The position numbers and the translations under genes were made by a program. Below, one piece after another: positions 1 to 6,466 of a stretch of DNA of 6,466 nucleotides. The DNA comes from an uncultured bacterium (GTDB taxonomy: Bacteria; Krumholzibacteriota; Krumholzibacteriia; LZORAL124-64-63). Positions within the stretch are counted from its first letter, which is position 1; every line of letters starts with the position of its first letter. The stretch is from contig CAINDZ010000293.1 of the NCBI GenBank assembly GCA_903847545.1, positions 1 to 6,466 of the forward strand. Reading direction: 5' to 3'. The notes beneath the pieces were generated by a model. It had not been told where the DNA came from. It was given only the letters and a program-made list of their open reading frames with translations, and did no database searches.

Positions 1-10
1 CCTGGCGCGC

Positions 11-703
11 ATGCCGAGGGCGCTTGCGTCTTCGCGCTTCGGCATCATGGCGGGGCTGGGCCTGGCGCTGTGCGCGTGGCCCTTGGTCGGCGTCGTCGAT
101 GGCCCGGCACGATGGCTCCATCTCGGCGGGCTGTCCCTGTATGTCGCTCCCGTGGTGGCGCCGGCGATGCTGGCGGCGACCGCGCGCGCGCATCGCCGCG
201 GACGCCGGGCCGAGACCGTGGCGATGTCCACGCTGGCGGGCCTCGCGCTGGTCTTGGCCGCCCAGCCCGACCTGGCGCAGGTCCTGGCCGTGGCCGTGCC
301 CGCCGCCGTCATCGCGGGCCGCGCCCGCCAGGGATGGCTGCCGCGCCTGCTCGTCATCGCGGCCCTGGCTGCCGCGGCGGTCCTGGCGGCGTGGCGGGAT
401 GTCCCGCTGGCGCCGGTCGATCACGTGGAGCGCGTCTTCCGCGTGGCCTGGGCGTGGGGAATTCCCGCGGGGTTGGGGGTCGCGGCGGCGGCGCTCCTGT
501 TCACGTTCGGCCTGGCTGCGCGCCTGGCGCGCGTCGACCGGTCCCTGGCGGTCGTGGCCGCCTACTATGTCGTGCTGTTTGTGCTTTCGCTGACGGACCT
601 CACACCGGCGCCGTTGATCGGGTTCGGCGCGGGGCACCTGCTGGGGTTTGGGGTGCTGGCGGGGAGCGTCGCAGGCGAAGTTGCGCCGGCGCAAGTGGCG
701 TGA
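11..703 (+). CDS. Polytopic membrane protein, possible half-size SEDS (FtsW/RodA)-like relative; 5' end uncertain
   Basis: This 230-residue protein is very rich in Ala, Leu and Val. About seven or eight hydrophobic segments can be seen, at roughly residues 11-30, 38-57, 70-83, 88-103, 111-128, 149-170, 177-194 and 201-221, so it should sit in the inner membrane. A QPD motif at residues 85-87 follows a hydrophobic helix, and PLIGFGAG lies at 201-208. Both recall, loosely, the QPD and late Gly-rich loops of FtsW/RodA/SpoVE glycosyltransferases, but the protein is much shorter than the usual 370-420 residues of that family. No ribosome-binding site precedes the ATG at position 11, and the three codons before it (CTG GCG CGC) are open to the window edge, so the true start may lie further left. 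Its stop is separated by one base from the stop of the convergent NYN gene. The last codons are formed by a palindrome (679-696). That it is a membrane protein is secure; the family is not. Confidence 0.7.
   Translation: MPRALASSRFGIMAGLGLALCAWPLVGVVDGPARWLHLGGLSLYVAPVVAPAMLAATARAHRRGRRAETVAMSTLAGLALVLAAQPDLAQVLAVAVPAAVIAGRARQGWLPRLLVIAALAAAAVLAAWRDVPLAPVDHVERVFRVAWAWGIPAGLGVAAAALLFTFGLAARLARVDRSLAVVAAYYVVLFVLSLTDLTPAPLIGFGAGHLLGFGVLAGSVAGEVAPAQVA
679..696. repeat. Palindrome, copy 1 (at the convergent 3' ends)
   Basis: TTGCGCCGGCGCAA at 681-694 is a perfect 14-base palindrome. Extended to 679-696 it differs at one base from the perfect 18-base palindrome at 1693-1710. It lies inside the last codons of the membrane protein gene and just past the stop of the NYN gene. 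It could fold on either transcript, but no T-run follows on either strand, so it is not a classical intrinsic terminator. A REP-like repeat or a protein-binding site are the alternatives. Confidence 0.6.
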
Positions 704-704
704 T

Positions 705-1343
705 TTAGAACGTGTTCCCAAGTGGTATCTGTCGGTGTTCGTCGGAATGGGCGCGCAAGAGTGATGAGACATCGGGAGATACCGTGGCGATGATCACCTG
801 CACTCCCTGTCGGCGCGCGAACTTCATGGCCGGGACGAAGTCCGTGTCGCCAGTGACGAGAATGATACGATCGACGATATGCATGGATGCGAGCCAGGCG
901 ACATCGAGGCCAATCTTGATGTCCACGCCTTTTTGGGTGAACTCGGGTTGGAAGTCCTCGGCGCAGACAGGTCGGTTGGCCCGCACCAGGTCCCGCAACC
1001 TGTGGCGGGGAATGGTCCAGCCTTCGAACACAAGCCGCCCCTTTCGGAACGCCATGTGCGGGGCAACCTCAAGCCTCCCGTGAAGTGATTGCCGGGCTCG
1101 GGCCGTATCGGTCGCGGCGAAGTTCACCACGCGCTGGTCGACCGGGTTGTTCCTCGTGCCCTCGAAAGGGGGGCAATCGTAGTAGTAGATCCGGAACAGA
1201 TGCTCATCCCTGCGCAAGGTGCTGCGCGCGGCCTCGATGACCTCGTGGGGCTCGACCAGCCTGTGCCCGAGAGGCGCATGCGATTCATGAAGGAAGAAAC
1301 CAGCATCGATCAGTACGGCCACTTGATAGGCGGTCTTCGACAT
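705..1343 (-). CDS. NYN-domain (PIN-like, LabA/DUF88 family) putative ribonuclease
   Basis: The 212-residue protein matches the NYN fold across its full length. The first strand carries VLIDAGFF with Asp13. Next come a strand RIYYYDCPP (51-59), the acidic block KGVDIKIGLDVAWLA (138-152, with Asp141 and Asp147), and VTGDTDFVPAMKFARRQG (163-180, with Asp166 and Asp168). These acidic residues are the expected metal-binding site of PIN/NYN nucleases, so a cytoplasmic metal-dependent RNase role is likely; the substrate is unknown. There is no fused OST-HTH/LOTUS domain. The start is supported by AGGGAG at 1352-1357, eight bases upstream. Sampled lines of the gene are 55-70% G+C, lower than the 72-78% of flanking genes, which suggests acquisition. 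A decayed copy of its 3' end lies upstream on the same strand, and related palindromes lie on both sides. No toxin-antitoxin partner is visible. The domain call is firm; the biological role is inference. Confidence 0.88.
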   Translation of the reverse strand: MSKTAYQVAVLIDAGFFLHESHAPLGHRLVEPHEVIEAARSTLRRDEHLFRIYYYDCPPFEGTRNNPVDQRVVNFAATDTARARQSLHGRLEVAPHMAFRKGRLVFEGWTIPRHRLRDLVRANRPVCAEDFQPEFTQKGVDIKIGLDVAWLASMHIVDRIILVTGDTDFVPAMKFARRQGVQVIIATVSPDVSSLLRAHSDEHRQIPLGNTF

Positions 1344-1351
1344 GATGTTGA

Positions 1352-1357
1352 CTCCCT
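1352..1357 (-). promoter_or_regulatory. Ribosome-binding site of the NYN gene
   Basis: On the minus strand this reads AGGGAG, eight bases before the ATG at 1343. It is a good Shine-Dalgarno match and supports the chosen start. Confidence 0.7.
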
Positions 1358-1411
1358 AAAAAGAACGATCCCCGGCCTGCACTTCGATAAGCAGCGGCAG
1401 CCCGGGGACCT

Positions 1412-1441
1412 CTTATAGGTTGAGGGAGGATACGCCGACAA
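1412..1441 (-). promoter_or_regulatory. Candidate sigma70-type promoter for the NYN gene
   Basis: On the minus strand TTGTCG (1436-1441, 4 of 6 consensus bases) is followed after 18 bases by TATAAG (1412-1417, 5 of 6). It points at the NYN gene with a leader of roughly 60 bases. It stands out in a G+C-rich background, but such matches can arise by chance, and no operator is evident. Confidence 0.35.
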
Positions 1442-1572
1442 TCGCGGGGCGTCAACCATCTGGCAGCGATTGTGCCCCGCCGGGCTCGGCCGTGACGTGA
1501 GCGCCCGGGTCGCCGCATGACTGCTGTCTGAAGGGCGTGCGGGCCGCGTAGTGACCGCTGCGCAACGACAGA

Positions 1573-1681
1573 GGATCATGTTTCGCCCAATGGCGATCTG
1601 TGGGTCCGTGGCGACGGCCCGCACCGCAGGTGTCGACGGGCGCCGACACGACAGACATCGGGGGATACCGGCGAATTCACC
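1573..1681 (-). pseudogene. Decayed duplicate of the NYN gene 3' end
   Basis: Three blocks align in the same order and orientation with the intact NYN gene's 3' end (708-800). GACATCGGGGGATACCG at 1654-1670 matches 768-784 at 16 of 17 bases. The adjoining stretch GCGAATTCACC (1671-1681) matches the intact gene after two small indels. GATCATGTTTCGCCCAATGG plus ATCTGT (near 1573-1601) resembles the bases covering the intact gene's stop (708-732). Between these blocks GGTGTCGAC plus GGGCGC (1630-1643) matches 733-755 with gaps, and an extra 17-20 bases sits before it. Minus-strand frames still give VSPDV and HRSPLGET followed by a stop, against VSPDV and HRQIPLGNTF in the intact protein. Indels break the frame, and the N-terminal two thirds, including the catalytic acids, are missing or not recognisable. 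The alignment was made by eye, so exact ends are uncertain. Confidence 0.55.
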
Positions 1682-1691
1682 GCGAAGGACC

Positions 1692-1711
1692 CACTTGCGC
1701 CGGCGCAAGTG
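1692..1711. repeat. Perfect 20-base palindrome, copy 2
   Basis: The core ACTTGCGCCGGCGCAAGT (1693-1710) equals its own reverse complement, and one more C/G pair extends it to 1692-1711. With a two-base insertion on the left arm, the pairing continues through GGAC (1687-1690) and GTCC (1711-1714). Seventeen of its 18 core bases match copy 1 at 679-696, about 1.0 kb away, on the other side of the NYN gene. It partly overlaps the tandem repeat that begins at 1706. Confidence 0.75.
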
Positions 1712-1745
1712 TCCTGACGCCAAGACAAGTGTCCTGACGCCAAGA
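1706..1745. repeat. Two perfect 20-base tandem copies
   Basis: CAAGTGTCCTGACGCCAAGA occurs at 1706-1725 and again, without change, at 1726-1745. The first copy shares its CAAGTG with the right arm of the palindrome. Identity with no drift suggests a recent duplication. The pair lies about 165 bases upstream of prpE, and 75 bases before the candidate -35 element, so a binding-site role is possible but unproven. Confidence 0.8.
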
Positions 1746-1809
1746 AAAACCACAAAACATCCACCCCAACACCGCCCTCACCGATTTCGCCTCTCATCCC
1801 CACCATCCT
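1745..1809 (+). other. C-rich, G-poor tract upstream of prpE
   Basis: By hand count the plus strand has 32 C and only 3 G in 65 bases, in a genome where G and C are otherwise close to balanced. The transcript would be almost unstructured. Such C>G stretches are typical of Rho-loading sites, so it might stop read-through before the prpE promoter. This is inference only. Confidence 0.4.
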
Positions 1810-1820
1810 GATTTAGCCCC

Positions 1821-1849
1821 TTCAAGAGTGTGGATTTCTCCGGTATGCT
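1821..1849 (+). promoter_or_regulatory. Candidate prpE promoter
   Basis: TTCAAG (1821-1826) is followed after 17 bases by TATGCT (1844-1849), giving a leader of about 50-55 bases before the prpE start. The -10 box matches 4 of 6 consensus bases and the -35 box 3 of 6, so it would be weak or need an activator. It lies directly after the C-rich tract. Confidence 0.4.
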
Positions 1850-1895
1850 GCGCCCCCCGGCCGCGACTGCGCCGGGCTTGGCCCCAGCGCCCTCC

Positions 1896-1902
1896 GGAGG
1901 AG
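1896..1902 (+). promoter_or_regulatory. Strong ribosome-binding site of prpE
   Basis: GGAGGAG ends seven bases before the ATG at 1910. This near-perfect Shine-Dalgarno match fixes the prpE start. CCTCCGGAGG (1891-1900) is itself self-complementary, so a small hairpin could mask the site. Confidence 0.8.
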
Positions 1903-1909
1903 AACCCGC

Positions 1910-3841
<1,932 letters not shown>

Positions 3842-3861
3842 GCGGGCCCCGAAGCTGCGAA

Positions 3862-3889
3862 ACTGCGATTACGACACTGCGATTACGAC
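3862..3889. repeat. Two perfect 14-base tandem copies across a stop codon
   Basis: ACTGCGATTACGAC occurs at 3862-3875 and again at 3876-3889. The second copy contains the stop (TTA on the plus strand, 3883-3885) and the penultimate codons of the minus-strand gene. The first copy therefore places a duplicate stop just downstream. The 41-base gap between the convergent prpE and this gene has no T-run hairpin that would make an intrinsic terminator. Confidence 0.75.
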
Positions 3890-5451
3890 GATTGCGGCGC
3901 GGCCGAGAGCCTCTCAAGGCTTTCCCGCGCCGCTTCGCGACAGGGCTCGGGCCAGACCGGGATCATGCCCCAGCGCTTCTCGTTGACGATCGCGCGCAGG
4001 ATCTGCTCGGCGCCCGACACCGGCAGCTCGGCCAGCCAGGTGATGGCGCCGGGCACCCACGGCAGCGACAGCTCGTCGTCGGCCAGGCGCGTGATGAGCG
4101 CGCGGATGTGCCGGCCCGCCAGGTCGGCCAGTTGCGGGTCCAGGTGCGTCGAGACGCCCTGGTCCAGCATGGCCTGGTACAGGCGCAGGTTGGCGCGATC
4201 GTACTCGCCCGACATCGCCAGCAGTTGCGTCACCAGCGGGTGGGGCTGCTGCTCGGCCAGGCGCGCCAGCAGGCGCACGGCGAATGGGCCGCTGAGCGAC
4301 GAGCGCAGCAGCAGGCGGTATACCGGATACAGCACGGGCGCGGGGGCATCGAGGATGTCGGCCGACACGATGTGCGCGCGCAGCGTCGGCAGCGCCTCCA
4401 GGCGCACCAGCAGGTCCAGCCGCTCCTGCGTCAGCACGTCGGACAGCTCGACCAGCAGCTGCAGGCGCTCCTCGGGATCATCCCAGGTCAGGCCCGCCAG
4501 CAGGTCGTCCACCAGCAGCGGCCAGGCGGCCTCCCGCTGCGCGGCGTCGACCAGGCCCTCCCAGGTGCTCAACCACACCCAGCCCAGGCGGTCGGCGTGG
4601 TGCGCGCGCATCGGCTCGAGCAGCGCCCGCGCGCGCAGCGCGGTGCGGCCGTTCCAGCCGGCGCGAAAGATGGTGCGCAGGCCGTCGCGCACGACCCGCA
4701 CGTCGCGCTCGTTGAAGCCCGGGTCGGCGATCATCTCGGCCGTCATGCGCACGACCTCGGCGTCGAACCCGGGGCGGCCCTCCTGCGCCAGGATGCGCAC
4801 GCACGCGTCCAGGCGGTCGGTGTTCGTCAGCGTCACGGTCGGCGTGGTGCGTGGCGCGGCCGGCACCGGGGCCGGCGATGCGACGGGCATTGCGGGCTCA
4901 ACGGGCGCCGCCGTCGTCGTCGCCGCCTCGACGGGCGCGGGCGTCACGGGCTCGACGGCCACCTGCCGCCGCGCCTGCAGGCGCGACAACGCGCGCACCG
5001 ATGCCGGCAGCACCGCGGCCTCCAGCGCGCGACGCGCCCGCGAGGCCCCGCGGCCGGTGTCCAGCTTGCGCAGCGTGGCCAGCGCCGACTCCAGGTCGCC
5101 GCCGGTGGCCGCGACATCGATCTCCAGCCGTCCCACCTCGAGCGGCCCCAGCAACCCGTGCAGGCGCACGGCCTCGCGCGCGTCGGCCGGCACGAAGGCG
5201 CCGTCCAGCAGCAGGCCGGGCGCATCCACCTCGAACGTGATCGTCGTCCTCCCATCCGCGGCGTCGGCCAGCGCGCGCTGGGTCGCGGCCGCGACCTGCG
5301 CATGCTTCTGGTGGCCCTGCGGGTAGTAGGTGCCGACGGCCAGCTGGCGGTCCAGCGCATCCAGCAGCGCCTGCTGGCCGGGGGCCAGCGGTGCCGCGGG
5401 GCTGTGGATGCCGGCCTGGCCGGTGAGCGGATTCCTGTCGAACGACGACAC
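3883..5451 (-). CDS. Unassigned 522-residue protein: N-terminal YYPQGH domain, Ala/Pro linker, HEAT-like helical repeats
   Basis: I chose GTG at 5451 because AGGGAGG-type complementarity (5457-5463) lies five bases upstream; an ATG 36 codons earlier has none and would add an atypical leader. Residues about 20-140 form a compact domain with YYPQGH (42-47), an alternating strand TTITFEVDAPGLLLDGAFVP (69-88) and LEVGRLEIDV (104-113). This pattern resembles the N-terminal region of some HEAT-repeat or HD-type proteins of myxobacteria-like organisms, where a YPPGHP segment occurs; that is from memory. A low-complexity Ala/Pro/Val linker spans about 164-209. The remainder is a stack of amphipathic helices ending in EAARESLERL, typical of HEAT/ARM repeats. 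No signal peptide, membrane segment, kinase, nuclease or HD motif is visible. It is probably a cytosolic scaffold or protein-interaction protein, read divergently from the AtpZ-like gene. Function is unknown. Confidence 0.82.
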   Translation of the reverse strand: MSSFDRNPLTGQAGIHSPAAPLAPGQQALLDALDRQLAVGTYYPQGHQKHAQVAAATQRALADAADGRTTITFEVDAPGLLLDGAFVPADAREAVRLHGLLGPLEVGRLEIDVAATGGDLESALATLRKLDTGRGASRARRALEAAVLPASVRALSRLQARRQVAVEPVTPAPVEAATTTAAPVEPAMPVASPAPVPAAPRTTPTVTLTNTDRLDACVRILAQEGRPGFDAEVVRMTAEMIADPGFNERDVRVVRDGLRTIFRAGWNGRTALRARALLEPMRAHHADRLGWVWLSTWEGLVDAAQREAAWPLLVDDLLAGLTWDDPEERLQLLVELSDVLTQERLDLLVRLEALPTLRAHIVSADILDAPAPVLYPVYRLLLRSSLSGPFAVRLLARLAEQQPHPLVTQLLAMSGEYDRANLRLYQAMLDQGVSTHLDPQLADLAGRHIRALITRLADDELSLPWVPGAITWLAELPVSGAEQILRAIVNEKRWGMIPVWPEPCREAARESLERLSAAPQSS

Positions 5452-5456
5452 GCGTG

Positions 5457-5463
5457 CCCTCCT
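5457..5463 (-). promoter_or_regulatory. Ribosome-binding site that decides the GTG start at 5451
   Basis: The minus strand reads AGGAGGG, five bases before GTG. This is the best Shine-Dalgarno match near the 5' end of the gene and argues against the in-frame ATG at 5559. Confidence 0.7.
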
Positions 5464-5503
5464 GGGAAAGACCCGTCCCGATATCGGCACGTGGGGCGCG
5501 TTT

Positions 5504-5540
5504 TTGACGGCAAAATCACAAGATGTTGTGACACAATTAG
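5504..5540. promoter_or_regulatory. AT-rich divergent promoter/operator candidate with overlapping inverted repeats
   Basis: This is the most AT-rich stretch of the 180-base divergent gap. TCACAA-GATG-TTGTGA (5516-5531) is a perfect inverted repeat, and TTGTGACACAA (5526-5536) is a second palindrome that shares its right arm. TTGACG at 5504-5509 is a good plus-strand -35 box, but the sequence 17 bases later (TGTGAC) is a poor -10. The half-sites resemble CRP half-sites facing outwards (TCACA-N6-TGTGA), the reverse of the CRP arrangement, so a CRP-type regulator is not supported. Confidence 0.4.
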
Positions 5541-5620
5541 TTGGGGGCCGCGTTCGCATGTCGGTGGACCCGCGCCGCCGGACCGCCTAACATCCACGGC
5601 GGCAGGCTGGCCGCATTTCA

Positions 5621-5628
5621 GGGAGAGG
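5621..5628 (+). promoter_or_regulatory. Ribosome-binding site of the AtpZ-like gene
   Basis: GGGAGAGG lies three bases before the ATG at 5632, with GGGAG at a six-base spacing. It selects this start although the frame stays open far upstream. Confidence 0.6.
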
Positions 5629-5631
5629 GCG

Positions 5632-6039
5632 ATGGACGACGACCGCGACAACCTGGACGACCGCACCGGGCGCCCCGACCTGCCCGAGCCGCCCGACCTG
5701 GCCCGGGTCCACGACCTGCGCCGTCGCCTGCGCGCCGACCGGCGCGAGCGGGCCGGGCAACCGGCCGCGTTCCCGCTCGCCGGCGCCCACACCGCGGAAG
5801 AGGCTGGCCGGCGCGCCCGCGATATCGGCGCCTACACCATCATCCCGATGATGATGTTCGTCGGCCCGGCCATCGGCTACCTGGTGGGGATCGGCGCCGA
5901 GCGCGTGTTTGGCGGCAAGCCGTGGTGGTCGTTGGCGGGTATACTGTGGGGATTGTTCGCGGCCTTCCGGCAGATCTACCTGCTGCTGAAGCGCCGCACC
6001 GACAAGCCGAGAACCGACCCGGGAGACCATCGCCCATGA
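5632..6039 (+). CDS. AtpZ/AtpI-family small membrane protein (F0F1 ATP synthase accessory)
   Basis: The protein has 135 residues. A charged, Asp/Arg-rich N-terminal half (1-62), presumably cytoplasmic, precedes a membrane hairpin: helix one at about 69-87, helix two at about 99-118. The stretch GPAIGYLVGIGAERVFGG (78-95), followed by PWW and AGILWGLFAAFRQIYLLL (102-119), fits the family pattern GxxxGxxxDxxFG-PW-GxxxGxxxGFRxxY, with Glu90 in place of the usual Asp. Family members are encoded ahead of atp operons and are proposed to aid c-ring assembly or Mg/Ca transport. Here no other atp gene is visible: the next gene, overlapping by ATGA, is an SRPBCC protein. The start follows a ribosome-binding site at 5621-5628. 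The long charged N-terminus is more than many family members have. Family assignment is fairly good; an ATP synthase role in this context is inference. Confidence 0.75.
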   Translation: MDDDRDNLDDRTGRPDLPEPPDLARVHDLRRRLRADRRERAGQPAAFPLAGAHTAEEAGRRARDIGAYTIIPMMMFVGPAIGYLVGIGAERVFGGKPWWSLAGILWGLFAAFRQIYLLLKRRTDKPRTDPGDHRP

Positions 6040-6466
6040 CGCACCGCTTCCTGGCGACCCTTGTCGCCGCCCTGTCGCTGGCCCTGCTGGCTCCAGCCGC
6101 CGCGCGCGCCGGGGCGGCGCCGATCGACCCGACGCTCTTCGACGCCCGCGGCCGCGAGTTGCGCTCGTTCACCAAGGACATCGACGTCGACGCCCCGGCG
6201 GCGCGCGCGTTCGCGCTGTGGACCGACGCGACGGCCTGGCGGCGGATGATGGGCGGCGAGGCCCGCGCCAACTTCGACCTCGAGATCGGCGGCCGCTACG
6301 AGTGGCTGTTCAACGGCACGATCGGCAGCAACGGCTGCCAGGTGCTCAGCTACATCCCCGACCGCATGGTCAGCTTCACCTGGAACGCGCCGCCTGGGCA
6401 GCCCACGCGCGAGCGGCGCACCTGGGTCGTCGTCGAGACCACCGAGACCGCGCCCGGCCGCACGCA
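6036..6466 (+). CDS. Exported SRPBCC/AHSA1-type (START-like) domain protein, 3' truncated by the window edge
   Basis: The ATG at 6036 overlaps the stop of the AtpZ-like gene (ATGA), which suggests translational coupling; there is no separate strong ribosome-binding site. The visible 143 residues begin with a signal peptide: Arg4, a hydrophobic core LATLVAALSLALLAP (6-20) and a probable AxA cleavage site after residue 25 (ARA). The SRPBCC fold follows: IDVDAPAARAFALWTD (49-64) gives the first strand and helix, FDLEIGGRYEWLFNG (80-94) the conserved Gly-Gly turn, and VLSYIPDRMVSFTWNAPP (103-120) the middle strands. Relatives bind hydrophobic ligands; those of the Hsp90-activator type are usually cytoplasmic, so export is uncommon. 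No catalytic residues can be named, and the C-terminal helix lies outside the window. Confidence 0.82.
   Translation, partial: MTHRFLATLVAALSLALLAPAAARAGAAPIDPTLFDARGRELRSFTKDIDVDAPAARAFALWTDATAWRRMMGGEARANFDLEIGGRYEWLFNGTIGSNGCQVLSYIPDRMVSFTWNAPPGQPTRERRTWVVVETTETAPGRT

Larger units (their letters stand above)
1344..1909. other. 566-base region without an intact gene
   Basis: This gap lies between the divergently read NYN gene and prpE. It carries the NYN ribosome-binding site and a candidate promoter (1352-1441), a decayed NYN 3' end (about 1573-1681), a perfect palindrome (1693-1710), a 2 x 20-base tandem repeat (1706-1745), a C-rich/G-poor tract (1745-1809) and a candidate prpE promoter (1821-1849). 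A GCGGGGC/GCCCCGC inverted repeat (1444-1450 with 1474-1480) could form a stem with a 23-base loop. In 1481-1560 I see nothing convincing. Open frames across this region give Arg/Pro/Ser-rich peptides without recognisable motifs or well-placed ribosome-binding sites. Confidence 0.8.

Noticed and set aside
705..1343. NYN gene as the toxin of a toxin-antitoxin pair or part of a defence island
   Set aside because: No small partner gene lies upstream or overlaps it, and no restriction, helicase, reverse transcriptase or CRISPR element is present in the window.
1444..1480. GCGGGGC/GCCCCGC inverted repeat as an intrinsic terminator
   Set aside because: The loop is 23 bases and no T-run follows on either strand; no gene ends near it.
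1310..1753. Minus-strand open frame of 147 codons over the NYN upstream region
   Set aside because: It runs through the tandem repeats, the relic and the NYN 5' end, has no recognisable motif or ribosome-binding site, and codes for Arg/Ser/Cys-rich sequence.
701..1816. TGATTTAG at 701-708 and again at 1809-1816 as a target-site duplication around the NYN segment
   Set aside because: An 8-base match at this distance can arise by chance, and the sequence just inside the two copies shows no terminal inverted repeats.
5516..5531. CRP/FNR-type binding site
   Set aside because: CRP sites read TGTGA-N6-TCACA. Here the half-sites are in the opposite order.

Overview
The window comes from a bacterial chromosome with high G+C. 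By hand count, sampled 60-base lines run 72-78% in the outer genes. Two things point to a Gram-negative-type heterotroph: an AMP-forming propionyl-CoA synthetase and a predicted exported SRPBCC protein. Nothing here fixes the phylum. There are no rRNA, tRNA or CRISPR features and no recognisable transposase.

Layout from left to right. A polytopic membrane protein of uncertain function (11-703, +) is read up to a single base from the stop of a convergent NYN-domain ribonuclease-like gene (705-1343, -). Next is a 566-base gap without an intact gene (1344-1909). It holds the probable NYN promoter, a decayed second copy of the NYN gene's 3' end (about 1573-1681), a perfect palindrome, two perfect 20-base tandem copies, a C-rich/G-poor tract and the probable prpE promoter. 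The propionyl-CoA synthetase prpE (1910-3841, +) follows as a stand-alone gene. It is convergent with a 522-residue helical-repeat protein (3883-5451, -), and a 14-base tandem duplication covers that gene's stop codon. A 180-base divergent promoter region contains an AT-rich island with overlapping inverted repeats. It leads to an AtpZ/AtpI-like small membrane protein (5632-6039, +), which overlaps by ATGA the start of an SRPBCC/AHSA1-type protein with a signal peptide (6036 to the edge, truncated).

How the genes work together. PrpE would activate propionate, and perhaps acetate, to the CoA thioester. No prpBCD or methylmalonyl-CoA genes lie beside it. The AtpZ-like and SRPBCC genes look translationally coupled, but no other ATP synthase genes are visible. 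The most distinctive part is the NYN locus. The gene has lower G+C than its neighbours, near-identical palindromes lie on both sides of it, and a frameshifted relic of itself lies upstream in the same orientation. This suggests a duplicated or mobile RNase-type module. I did not find a clear new multi-gene system. The NYN/palindrome/relic arrangement is the best candidate for a second look.
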